The position numbers were made by a program, and so were the translations under genes. The notes beneath the pieces are model-generated. The model searched no databases, had not been told where the DNA came from, and saw nothing but the letters and a program-made list of their open reading frames with translations. Shown here in pieces: positions 8,348 through 19,638 of a DNA stretch of 20,875 bases. The stretch comes from Hymenopellis radicata (taxonomy: Eukaryota > Basidiomycota > Agaricomycetes > Agaricales > Physalacriaceae), in contig JADNRX010000834.1 in assembly GCA_015501595.1 (NCBI GenBank), positions 1-20,875 of the forward strand. Reading direction: 5' to 3'. The stretch's first letter is position 1; every line of letters begins with the position of its first letter.

Positions 8348-8944
8348 TCTCCTCCATCTCCCTCACTTGTTCCGTCGTGGAGTACCGACTCCGCTGTCAA
8401 TCCCGTTTGCATCTGCGGGCTGTCTGGCTTTAGTGTTCGTAGTAGTTGGACATTCCCATCTCATCTTCTCCTACACTTTACGCTCTATGTGATCTCCCGC
8501 CATTATCACGGCCGCGACATTCTGAATTGGCCCCCCTGGACACAACTTCACTTGTGGCCGGACGGGAGGCGGAATGTCGGGATGATGTCGTCTGAACACG
8601 GGCAGTTCGCGCATTTCTATATATATGACCGGTTGGAGCCGCCTAACGCTCTCAGGTAGATTTGTTGGGTAAATCTTTCGACCGTTCTTATCTGATCCTT
8701 CTTCAGAACTTCTGCACCGGATTCACCCCAAGAGTTCTTGCATGTACTTGCTGGGATAGAGCTCCTGCTGCTCTCAAGCCCTTATCTTTGTCACCGGGAA
8801 CGTATGACATCGAGTTTGGGCAGGATGACTGGGCAGCGGGAAGATGATACTATGCGAGAGGCTCCGTATAAGTCCATCAGGACGTATAGATGTATTTCCA
8901 CAGCGTACCAGGCCTTGAATCAACTATCGTTTCAACTTGATTGA
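8348..8944 (+). pseudogene. Spliceable ~181-codon open frame, antisense strand of the unit
   Basis: Shown here in unit 2, where this strand is plus. After TAA at 8345 a frame stays open to a donor at 8656. A 51-nt segment (8656-8706) has GTAGAT, a CTGAT branch site and CTTCAG, a good fungal intron by sequence and size. Joining 8348-8655 to 8707-8944 keeps the frame open for about 181 codons to TGA, including WTQLHLWPDGRRNVGMMSSEH and later EFLHVLAGIELLLLSSPYL. No early ATG or convincing upstream exon was found and I recognise no family. The intron shows that the piece was taken up as DNA, not as a processed transcript. The matching minus-strand intron in unit 1 is 4238-4288; in unit 3 it has lost one base. 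Confidence 0.35.
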
Positions 8945-9725
8945 TCACACACGCCCGCCCGATACCCAATGTCCCTCGGGCTCAACATGTGTCGGGACGG
9001 CAAGACTATGCCACTGACTTCAAGGATTGTCTTGTGTCTCAGAGGATATAGCCCCAGACACGCCGTGTACGATGTATGAAGGCTGTAGAGCCCGTAGTTA
9101 TTGCCCTGGTGAGAGTTTTGAATTTTGAGTATTCTTGCAAAACTGAATTTTGTCCTTTAGATGGGTGTTTATCTGTCATTAGTCCATTGTTCTGGTAGGC
9201 GGGTTAGAGCTTGTACATCACCGTCTTTACGGCTCTCGGCTGGTCGTCATGGCTGATCATCACGTCTGCCGCACGTTGTACGAATCTCAGGACGGCGATG
9301 GCGAGACAGCTGACTTACGACTGGACTCAACATTCCGTAGACAGTTTGCAGGTCTGTGTGTCGGACAATGTACTACTACTCATTGAGACACGGTCTTCTA
9401 GTTTACTTTATCTAGAACGGTAAGTCAACATGACTCAAAACAATGCGTCTGACCGCGCACCCCGCATACTTATGAGGTTGGACTCGCAACCCGTACTCCG
9501 CAAGCATGGCATTGACATACTCCGGCATTCTTAGCGGCGCAACACTGGCGCGACATCAGCATGAGGGATCAATCTCCATCTGGGTAATGAACTGTACGAG
9601 GAGGCGGTGATCCCAAAATTTATTTTGCCTCGGTAGGTTTGGCATCCGGATTTGGATCTGCCTCGGTTCAAAAATAGCACCAGAGGCCATCACGGGTGCC
9701 TCGAAATGACCAATTTTCCACCCTA

Positions 9726-9791
9726 GGCACTATCGTCATGTCGAGGCAGCACAGCCACACGACCGATTTGACCAATTTTTCCCGAGTGACC
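9726..9791 (-). mobile_element. Second 66-bp right-end remnant
   Basis: Identical to 3159-3224: GGCACTATCG to GAGTGACC, then the left terminus of unit 3. With the ACCCTA before it, a 72-bp block from the left edge of the array is repeated here, which points to duplication of the whole nested insertion. Confidence 0.75.
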
Positions 9792-12700
9792 GGAAAATTG
9801 GTCATTTCGAGGCACCCGTGATGGCCTCTGGTGCTATTTTTGAACCGAGGCAGATCCAAATCCGGATGCCAAACCTACCGAGGCAAAATAAATTTTGGGA
9901 TCACCGCCTCCTCGTACAGTTCATTACCCAGATGGAGATTGATCCTCATGCTGATGTCGCGCCAGTGTTGCGCCGCTAAGAATGCCGGAGTATGTCAATG
10001 CCATGCTTGCGGAGTACGGGTTGCGAGTCCAACCTCATAAGTATGCGGGGTGCGCGGTCAGACGCATTGTTTTGAGTCATGTTGACTTACCGTTCTAGAT
10101 AAAGTAAACTAGAAGACCGTGTCTCAATGAGTAGTAGTACATTGTCCGACACACAGACCTGCAAACTGTCTACGGAATGTTGAGTCCAGTCGTAAGTCAG
10201 CTGTCTCGCCATCGCCGTCCTGAGATTCGTACAACGTGCGGCAGACGTGATGATCAGCCATGACGACCAGCCGAGAGCCGTAAAGACGGTGATGTACAAG
10301 CTCTAACCCGCCTACCAGAACAATGGACTAATGACAGATAAACACCCATCTAAAGGACAAAATTCAGTTTTGCAAGAATACTCAAAATTCAAAACTCTCA
10401 CCAGGGCAATAACTACGGCTCTACAGCCTTCATACATCGTACACGGCGTGTCTGGGGCTATATCCTCTGAGACACAAGACAATCCTTGAAGTCAGTGGCA
10501 TAGTCTTGCCGTCCCGACACATGTTGAGCCCGAGGGACATTGGGTATCGGGCGGGCGTGTGTGATCAATCAAGTTGAAACGATAGTTGATTCAAGGCCTG
10601 GTACGCTGTGGAAATACATCTATACGTCCTGATGGACTTATACGGAGCCTCTCGCATAGTATCATCTTCCCGCTGCCCAGTCATCCTGCCCAAACTCGAT
10701 GTCATACGTTCCCGGTGACAAAGATAAGGGCTTGAGAGCAGCAGGAGCTCTATCCCAGCAAGTACATGCAAGAACTCTTGGGGTGAATCCGGTGCAGAAG
10801 TTCTGAAGAAGGATCAGATAAGAACGGTCGAAAGATTTACCAACAAATCTACCTGAGAGCGTTAGGCGGCTCCAACCGGTCATATATATAGAAATGCGCG
10901 AACTGCCCGTGTTCAGACGACATCATCCCGACATTCCGCCTCCCGTCCGGCCACAAGTGAAGTTGTGTCCAGGGGGGCCAATTCAGAATGTCGCGGCCGT
11001 GATAATGGCGGGAGATCACATAGAGCGTAAAGTGTAGGAGAAGATGAGATGGGAATGTCCAACTACTACGAACACTAAAGCCAGACAGCCGCAGATGCAA
11101 ACGGGATTGACAGCGGAGTCGGTACTCCACGACGGAACAAGTGAGGGAGATGGAGGAGATTAATGGGCAGACATGACTGCTTTCTGCGATAGCAATCAGT
11201 AAAAAGATAACCAGAGAAGCCAAAAGGACACACGAGGGATGCAGCATACTAAGTTAAGCCATCTTCGACGGGTGGACGGCGGCGGCTGATGTCTGATGGC
11301 GCAGGTGGCGAGAGGACGAATGGCGCGACAGGTAGATTATTGACGACGCCGAGGGGGCGACTGATGAATCCTCCATAAGACGTGTAGGCAATGAGTAGTG
11401 GACGTCGCGTGGATGAATGGAAGCTGTCAATAGCGTTTACTAAGAAAGTAAAGTAATAGAAGTAAAAAATCTCACAGAGAGCTGGGCATGATGACAGCAT
11501 GTGCACATAGTAGATCCAATACGAGCAAGGTGCAGCTGTACAGACGGTAATCGGCGGAAACATCAGCGCGGTCGATGAGCGGGACCGCGGTTGATGAGCG
11601 GCGCTCCAAGCAGACATCAAGCAGACATCATGGAGGATAACAGAAAGAGGCGCGGGAAGATTTCGACGAGTCGAAATCTTCCGTGATGAGCACGCAGACG
11701 ACGCAGTCGCGTTGAGCTGAGAGTCAGGTGAGAGTTGAGGGTAAACGCGCGCGTCGTGATTTGATGTTGTTTACCAAGTCCAATAGATCATCGATCAGTG
11801 CTTATCGCTCTTCTTCCTCCCACTCCCACAGCACACAGCGGCGAGGCCGTGTCATCCAGCCCCAGATCTCTGTCTGACGCCTTTTTTTTCTTTTTCTCTG
11901 TTACCCAGATTGCCTCTCTAACGCGTAAGCCGTCAATTTGAGACGCAGCTACGCGTAAGCCCGCAGAAATGGGGCACCCAAGCTCAAGCTGTCCGAGACG
12001 CTGAGCCCAGCATAGACCCTCCAACGAGGTTGCGATACGGATATTCCTCGACGACGCCGCTGAGTCAGGCAATGCGACAGATGCCGGAGATGGCACGGAA
12101 GGTGGCGGGTTCGGTTGGGTAGCAGATTTTACGCGAAGACACGCGACTTCCTGTGTGGAGAGGGATGAGCATGGGCTGGACGCCGACATTCGTGCCCAGC
12201 ATCCAGTAGGAGTCCACCCTTCACTTTGTCCTTCGTCTGCGCGATGGTATGCAGATCTTCGTGGAGACCCTCATGCGCAAGTCACTCTCGAGGTCGAGTC
12301 GCAGATACAGGACAAAGAGGGTATCCCACCAGACCAGCAGCACCCTATTTTCACCGGAAAGCAGCTCGAGGATTGGACTACAACATCCAGAAGGAGTCCA
12401 CTCTTCATCTCAGTGAGTTGCTTCGGACGGCTTTAGTTCATACACTGATGCCATCTCACCCTCACTCGCGCTCATCGGCGTGCTTGCGCGCGCGCGAAGC
12501 GCTTCGCCTAAACGTGCCCAAGGACAACGACTTTCCTCCTTCTCCAATTTCCGTTTCCATTTCTCCTTCTCCCGAACCCCTTATTGGCAGAATCGACGTC
12601 CATCAGTTTCATCGGTGCGCAGTGTTGCAACCTTGCCACTTCCTTCCTCCCCTCTTGTATCGATTTCGTCGCCGGTATGTGAAATGCTCTCTTGAGCATT

Positions 12701-13061
12701 TCGCGCCGCGCCGATATCTGAACCGACGCTCCAACAAGCACCGTGCCCTGCTCGGGGTCTCTCTGCGTTTATTCCACTATAAAGTATATACATATTGATG
12801 ACATAGACCTGGACGCGAGCATGCGCCACAATTTGCCGCGCCTGCGCTCACCAGGCAGTAAGATTTTTGAGGGACTTTAAAAAAAAATAACAAAAAAAAT
12901 AGGGGGGAATCGAACCCCCGCTCGGGCGAGGTGACCGACCATCCGAGTCACGTGCCTCAAATTGGTTCGCTTCGGAGAAAATCGGTCTTCAAATCGGTCA
13001 CTCGGGAAAAATTGGTCAAATCGGTCGTGTGGCTGTGCTGCCTCGACATGACGATAGTGCC
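9792..13061 (+). mobile_element. Array unit 3, complete element, + orientation
   Basis: 3270 bp from GG at 9792 to CC at 13061. It differs from unit 1 by several one-base losses, for example one C near 9945, one G near 10416, one C near 10840 and one C near 11093, and by an extra T near 12966. TAGGGT separates it from unit 4. Confidence 0.85.
12197..12436 (+). pseudogene. Degenerate polyubiquitin fragment, copy in unit 3
   Basis: Matches the unit 1 fragment over its whole length, with the same stop and frameshifts. Confidence 0.87.
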
Positions 13062-13067
13062 TAGGGT

Positions 13068-16000
13068 GGAAAATTGGTCATTTCGAGGCACCCGTGATGG
13101 CCTCTGGTGCTATTTTTGAACCGAGGCAGATCCAAATCCGGATGCCAAACCTACCGAGGCAAAATAAATTTTGGGATCACCGCCTCCTCGTACAGTTCAT
13201 TACCCAGATGGAGATTGATCCCTCATGCTGATGTCGCGCCAGTGTTGCGCCGCTAAGAATGCCGGAGTATGTCAATGCCATGCTTGCGGAGTACGGGTTG
13301 CGAGTCCAACCTCATAAGTATGCGGGGTGCGCGGTCAGACGCATTGTTTTGAGTCATGTTGACTTACCGTTCTAGATAAAGTAAACTAGAAGACCGTGTC
13401 TCAATGAGTAGTAGTACATTGTCCGACACACAGACCTGCAAACTGTCTACGGAATGTTGAGTCCAGTCGTAAGTCAGCTGTCTCGCCATCGCCGTCCTGA
13501 GATTCGTACAACGTGCGGCAGACGTGATGATCAGCCATGACGACCAGCCGAGAGCCGTAAAGACGGTGATGTACAAGCTCTAACCCGCCTACCAGAACAA
13601 TGGACTAATGACAGATAAACACCCATCTAAAGGACAAAATTCAGTTTTGCAAGAATACTCAAAATTCAAAAACTCTCACCAGGGCAATAACTACGGGCTC
13701 TACAGCCTTCATACATCGTACACGGCGTGTCTGGGGCTATATCCTCTGAGACACAAGACAATCCTTGAAGTCAGTGGCATAGTCTTGCCGTCCCGACACA
13801 TGTTGAGCCCGAGGGACATTGGGTATCGGGCGGGCGTGTGTGATCAATCAAGTTGAAACGATAGTTGATTCAAGGCCTGGTACGCTGTGGAAATACATCT
13901 ATACGTCCTGATGGACTTATACGGAGCCTCTCGCATAGTATCATCTTCCCGCTGCCCAGTCATCCTGCCCAAACTCGATGTCATACGTTCCCGGTGACAA
14001 AGATAAGGGCTTGAGAGCAGCAGGAGCTCTATCCCAGCAAGTACATGCAAGAACTCTTGGGGTGAATCCGGTGCAGAAGTTCTGAAGAAGGATCAGATAA
14101 GAACGGTCGAAAGATTTACCCAACAAATCTACCTGAGAGCGTTAGGCGGCTCCAACCGGTCATATATATAGAAATGCGCGAACTGCCCGTGTTCAGACGA
14201 CATCATCCCGACATTCCGCCTCCCGTCCGGCCACAAGTGAAGTTGTGTCCAGGGGGGCAATTCAGAATGTCGCGGCCGTGATAATGGCGGGAGATCACAT
14301 AGAGCGTAAAGTGTAGGAGAAGATGAGATGGGAATGTCCAACTACTACGAACACTAAAGCCAGACAGCCCGCAGATGCAAACGGGATTGACAGCGGAGTC
14401 GGTACTCCACGACGGAACAAGTGAGGGAGATGGAGGAGATTAATGGGCAGACATGACTGCTTTCTGCCGATAGCAATCAGTAAAAAGATAACCAGAGAAG
14501 CCAAAAGGACACACGAGGGATGCAGCATACTAAGTTAAGCCATCTTCGACGGGTGGACGCGGCGGCTGATGTCTGATGGCGCAGGTGGCGAGAGGACGAA
14601 TGGCGCGACAGGTAGATTATTGACGACGCCGAGGGGGCGACTGATGAATCCTCCATAAGACGTGTAGGCAATGAGTAGTGGACGTCGCGTGGATGAATGG
14701 AAGCTGTCAATAGCGTTTACTAAGAAAAGTAAAAGTAATAGAAGTAAAAAATCTCACAGAGAGCTGGGCATGATGACAGCATGTGCACATAGTAGATCCA
14801 ATACGAGCAAGGTGCAGCTGTACAGACGGTAATCGGCGGAAACATCAGCGCGGTCGATGAGCGGGACCGCGGTTGATGAGCGGCGCTCCAAGCAGACATC
14901 AAGCAGACATCATGGAGGATAACAGAAAGAGGCGCGGGAAGATTTCGACGAGTCGAAATCTTCCCGTGATGAGCACGCAGACGACGCAGTCGCGTTGAGC
15001 TGAGAGTCAGGTGAGAGTTGAGGGTAAACGCGCGCGTCGTGATTTGATGTTGTTTACCAAGTCCAATAGATCATCGATCAGTGCTTATCGCTCTTCTTCC
15101 TCCCACTCCCACAGCACACAGCGGCGAGGCCGTGTCATCCAGCCCCAGATCTCTGTCTGACGCCTTTTTTTCTTTTTCTCTGTTACCCAGATTGCCTCTC
15201 TAACGCGTAAGCCGTCAATTTGAGACGCAGCTACGCGTAAGCCCGCAGAAATGGGGCACCCAAGCTCAAGCTGTCCGAGACGCTGAGCCCAGCATAGACC
15301 CTCCAACGAGGTTGCGATACGGATATTCCTCGACGACGCCGCTGAGTCAGGCAATGCGACAGATGCCGGAGATGGCACGGAAGGTGGCGGGTTCGGTTGG
15401 GTAGCAGATTTTACGCGAAGACACGCGACTTCCTGTGTGGAGAGGGATGAGCATGGGCTGGACGCCGACATTCGTGCCCAGCATCCAGTAGGAGTCCACC
15501 CTTCACTTTGTCCTTCGTCTGCGCGATGGTATGCAGATCTTCGTGGAGACCCTCATGCGCAAGTCACTCTCGAGGTCGAGTCGCAGATACAGGACAAAGA
15601 GGGTATCCCACCAGACCAGCAGCACCCTATTTTCACCGGAAAGCAGCTCGAGGATTGGACTACAACATCCAGAAGGAGTCCACTCTTCATCTCAGTGAGT
15701 TGCTTCGGACGGCTTTAGTTCATACACTGATGCCATCTCACCCTCACTCGCGCTCATCGGCGTGCTTGCGCGCGCGCGAAGCGCTTCGCCTAAACGTGCC
15801 CAAGGACAACGACTTTCCTCCTTCTCCAATTTCCGTTTCCATTTCTCCTTCTCCCGAACCCCTTATTGGCAGAATCGACGTCCATCAGTTTCATCGGTGC
15901 GCAGTGTTGCAACCTTGCCACTTCCTTCCTCCCCTCTTGTATCGATTTCGTCGCCGGTATGTGAAATGCTCTCTTGAGCATTTCGCGCCGCGCCGATATC

Positions 16001-16343
16001 TGAACCGACGCTCCAACAAGCACCGTGCCCTGCTCGGGGTCTCTCTGCGTTTATTCCACTATAAAGTATATACATATTGATGACATAGACCTGGACGCGA
16101 GCATGCGCCACAATTTGCCGCGCCTGCGCTCACCAGGCAGTAAGATTTTTGAGGGACTTTAAAAAAAAATAACAAAAAAAAATAGGGGGGAATCGAACCC
16201 CCGCTCGGGCGAGGTGACCGACCATCCGAGTCACGTGCCTCAAATTGGTCGCTTCGGAGAAAATCGGTCTTCAAATCGGTCACTCGGGAAAAATTGGTCA
16301 AATCGGTCGTGTGGCTGTGCTGCCTCGACATGACGATAGTGCC
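13068..16343 (+). mobile_element. Array unit 4, complete element, + orientation
   Basis: 3276 bp from GG at 13068 to CC at 16343. One-base losses are visible near 14259 and 14559. It is separated from unit 5 by GAGTGA (16344-16349), part of the self-insertion footprint and not the ACCCTA hexamer. Confidence 0.85.
15479..15718 (+). pseudogene. Degenerate polyubiquitin fragment, copy in unit 4
   Basis: Matches the unit 1 fragment, with the same stop and frameshifts. Confidence 0.87.
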
Positions 16344-16349
16344 GAGTGA

Positions 16350-19300
16350 GAAAATTGGTCATTTCGAGGCACCCGTGATGGCCTCTGGTGCTATTTTTTG
16401 AACCGAGGCAGATCCAAATCCGGATGCCAAACCTACCGAGGCAAAATAAATTTTGGGATCACCGCCTCCTCGTACAGTTCATTACCCAGATGGAGATTGA
16501 TCCCTCATGCTGATGTCGCGCCAGTGTTGCGCCGCTAAGAATGCCGGAGTATGTCAATGCCATGCTTGCGGAGTACGGGTTGCGAGTCCAACCTCATAAG
16601 TATGCGGGGTGCGCGGTCAGACGCATTGTTTTGAGTCATGTTGACTTACCGTTCTAGATAAAGTAAACTAGAAGACCGTGTCTCAATGAGTAGTAGTACA
16701 TTGTCCGACACACAGACCTGCAAACTGTCTACGGAATGTTGAGTCCAGTCGTAAGTCAGCTGTCTCGCCATCGCCGTCCTGAGATTCGTACAACGTGCGG
16801 CAGACGTGATGATCAGCCATGACGACCAGCCGAGAGCCGTAAAGACGGTGATGTACAAGCTCTAACCCGCCTACCAGAACAATGGACTAATGACAGATAA
16901 ACACCCATCTAAAGGACAAAATTCAGTTTTGCAAGAATACTCAAAATTCAAAACTCTCACCAGGGCAATAACTACGGGCTCTACAGCCTTCATACATCGT
17001 ACACGGCGTGTCTGGGGCTATATCCTCTGAGACACAAGACAATCCTTGAAGTCAGTGGCATAGTCTTGCCGTCCCGACACATGTTGAGCCCGAGGGACAT
17101 TGGGTATCGGGCGGGCGTGTGTGATCAATCAAGTTGAAACGATAGTTGATTCAAGGCCTGGTACGCTGTGGAAATACATCTATACGTCCTGATGGACTTA
17201 TACGGAGCCTCTCGCATAGTATCATCTTCCCGCTGCCCAGTCATCCTGCCCAAACTCGATGTCATACGTTCCCGGTGACAAAGATAAGGGCTTGAGAGCA
17301 GCAGGAGCTCTATCCCAGCAAGTACATGCAAGAACTCTTGGGGTGAATCCGGTGCAGAAGTTCTGAAGAAGGATCAGATAAGAACGGTCGAAAGATTTAC
17401 CCAACAAATCTACCTGAGAGCGTTAGGCGGCTCCAACCGGTCATATATATAGAAATGCGCGAACTGCCCGTGTTCAGACGACATCATCCCGACATTCCGC
17501 CTCCCGTCCGGCCACAAGTGAAGTTGTGTCCAGGGGGGCCAATTCAGAATGTCGCGGCCGTGATAATGGCGGGAGATCACATAGAGCGTAAAGTGTAGGA
17601 GAAGATGAGATGGGAATGTCCAACTACTACGAACACTAAAGCCAGACAGCCCGCAGATGCAAACGGGATTGACAGCGGAGTCGGTACTCCACGACGGAAC
17701 AAGTGAGGGAGATGGAGGAGATTAATGGGCAGACATGACTGCTTTCTGCCGATAGCAATCAGTAAAAAGATAACCAGAGAAGCCAAAAGGACACACGAGG
17801 GATGCAGCATACTAAGTTAAGCCATCTTCGACGGGTGGACGGCGGCGGCTGATGTCTGATGGCGCAGGTGGCGAGAGGACGAATGGCGCGACAGGTAGAT
17901 TATTGACGACGCCGAGGGGGCGACTGATGAATCCTCCATAAGACGTGTAGGCAATGAGTAGTGGACGTCGCGTGGATGAATGGAAGCTGTCAATAGCGTT
18001 TACTAAGAAAAGTAAAAAGTAATAGAAGTAAAAAATCTCACAGAGAGCTGGGCATGATGACAGCATGTGCACATAGTAGATCCAATACGAGCAAGGTGCA
18101 GCTGTACAGACGGTAATCGGCGGAAACATCAGCGCGGTCGATGAGCGGGACCGCGGTTGATGAGCGGCGCTCCAAGCAGACATCAAGCAGACATCATGGA
18201 GGATAACAGAAAGAGGCGCGGGAAGATTTCGACGAGTCGAAATCTTCCCGTGATGAGCACGCAGACGACGCAGTCGCGTTGAGCTGAGAGTCAGGTGAGA
18301 GTTGAGGGTAAACGCGCGCGTCGTGATTTGATGTTGTTTACCAAGTCCAATAGATCATCGATCAGTGCTTATCGCTCTTCTTCCTCCCACTCCCACAGCA
18401 CACAGCGGCGAGGCCGTGTCATCCAGCCCCAGATCTCTGTCTGACGCCTTTTTTTCTTTTTCTCTGTTACCCAGATTGCCTCTCTAACGCGTAAGCCGTC
18501 AATTTGAGACGCAGCTACGCGTAAGCCCGCAGAAATGGGGCACCCAAGCTCAAGCTGTCCGAGACGCTGAGCCCAGCATAGACCCTCCAACGAGGTTGCG
18601 ATACGGATATTCCTCGACGACGCCGCTGAGTCAGGCAATGCGACAGATGCCGGAGATGGCACGGAAGGTGGCGGGTTCGGTTGGGTAGCAGATTTTACGC
18701 GAAGACACGCGACTTCCTGTGTGGAGAGGGATGAGCATGGGCTGGACGCCGACATTCGTGCCCAGCATCCAGTAGGAGTCCACCCTTCACTTTGTCCTTC
18801 GTCTGCGCGATGGTATGCAGATCTTCGTGGAGACCCTCATGCGCAAGTCACTTCTCGAGGTCGAGTCGCAGATACAGGACAAAGAGGGTATCCCACCAGA
18901 CCAGCAGCACCCTATTTTCACCGGAAAGCAGCTCGAGGATTGGACTACAACATCCAGAAGGAGTCCACTCTTCATCTCAGTGAGTTGCTTCGGACGGCTT
19001 TAGTTCATACACTGATGCCATCTCACCCTCACTCGCGCTCATCGGCGTGCTTGCGCGCGCGCGAAGCGCTTCGCCTAAACGTGCCCAAGGACAACGACTT
19101 TCCTCCTTCTCCAATTTCCGTTTCCATTTCTCCTTCTCCCGAACCCCTTATTGGCAGAATCGACGTCCATCAGTTTCATCGGTGCGCAGTGTTGCAACCT
19201 TGCCACTTCCTTCCTCCCCTCTTGTATCGATTTCGTCGCCGGTATGTGAAATGCTCTCTTGAGCATTTCGCGCCGCGCCGATATCTGAACCGACGCTCCA

Positions 19301-19632
19301 AACAAGCACCGTGCCCTGCTCGGGGTCTCTCTGCGTTTATTCCACTATAAAGTATATACATATTGATGACATAGACCTGGACGCGAGCATGCGCCACAAT
19401 TTGCCGCGCCTGCGCTCACCAGGCAGTAAGATTTTTGAGGGACTTTAAAAAAAAAAATAACAAAAAAAATAGGGGGGAATCGAACCCCCGCTCGGGCGAG
19501 GTGACCGACCATCCGAGTCACGTGCCTCAAATTGGTCGCTTCGGAGAAAAATCGGTCTTCAAATCGGTCACTCGGGAAAAAATTGGTCAAATCGGTCGTG
19601 TGGCTGTGCTGCCTCGACATGACGATAGTGCC
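16350..19632 (+). mobile_element. Array unit 5, complete element, + orientation
   Basis: 3283 bp. The left terminus has only one G (16350) before AAAATTGG. One-base gains occur in the T run near 16393, near 18851 and near 19300. It is followed by TAGGGT and unit 6. Confidence 0.85.
18763..19003 (+). pseudogene. Degenerate polyubiquitin fragment, copy in unit 5
   Basis: One extra T near 18851 joins [13 protein letters not shown] to [18 protein letters not shown], so the second ubiquitin repeat reads in one frame from ATG at 18818 to QLED. The later frameshift and the missing C-terminal GG remain, so it is still not a working ubiquitin. Confidence 0.87.
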
Positions 19633-19638
19633 TAGGGT

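Larger units (their letters stand above)
3225..9719. repeat. 6.5-kb palindrome formed by units 1 and 2
   Basis: Unit 1 and unit 2 are inverted copies of about 3.2 kb, separated only by the ~56-bp terminal segment at 6443-6498. A transcript crossing the centre would fold into a very long hairpin. Such palindromes are unstable, so the structure is either recent or partly an assembly product. Confidence 0.85.
6443..9719 (-). mobile_element. Array unit 2, complete element, - orientation
   Basis: Complete copy of 3277 bp. Its right terminus (GGCACTATCG) is at 6443 and its left terminus (AATTTTCC) ends at 9719. It is followed by ACCCTA (9720-9725), the same six bases that end the MITE, so units 1 plus 2 together are bracketed by that hexamer. 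Internal content mirrors unit 1. Confidence 0.8.

Noticed and set aside
9211..9423. 70-codon open frame with a membrane-like N-terminus
   Set aside because: It starts at TTG, overlaps the antisense of the TGA-interrupted frame and has no recognised homologue. Identity between copies is not evidence because the whole units are identical.
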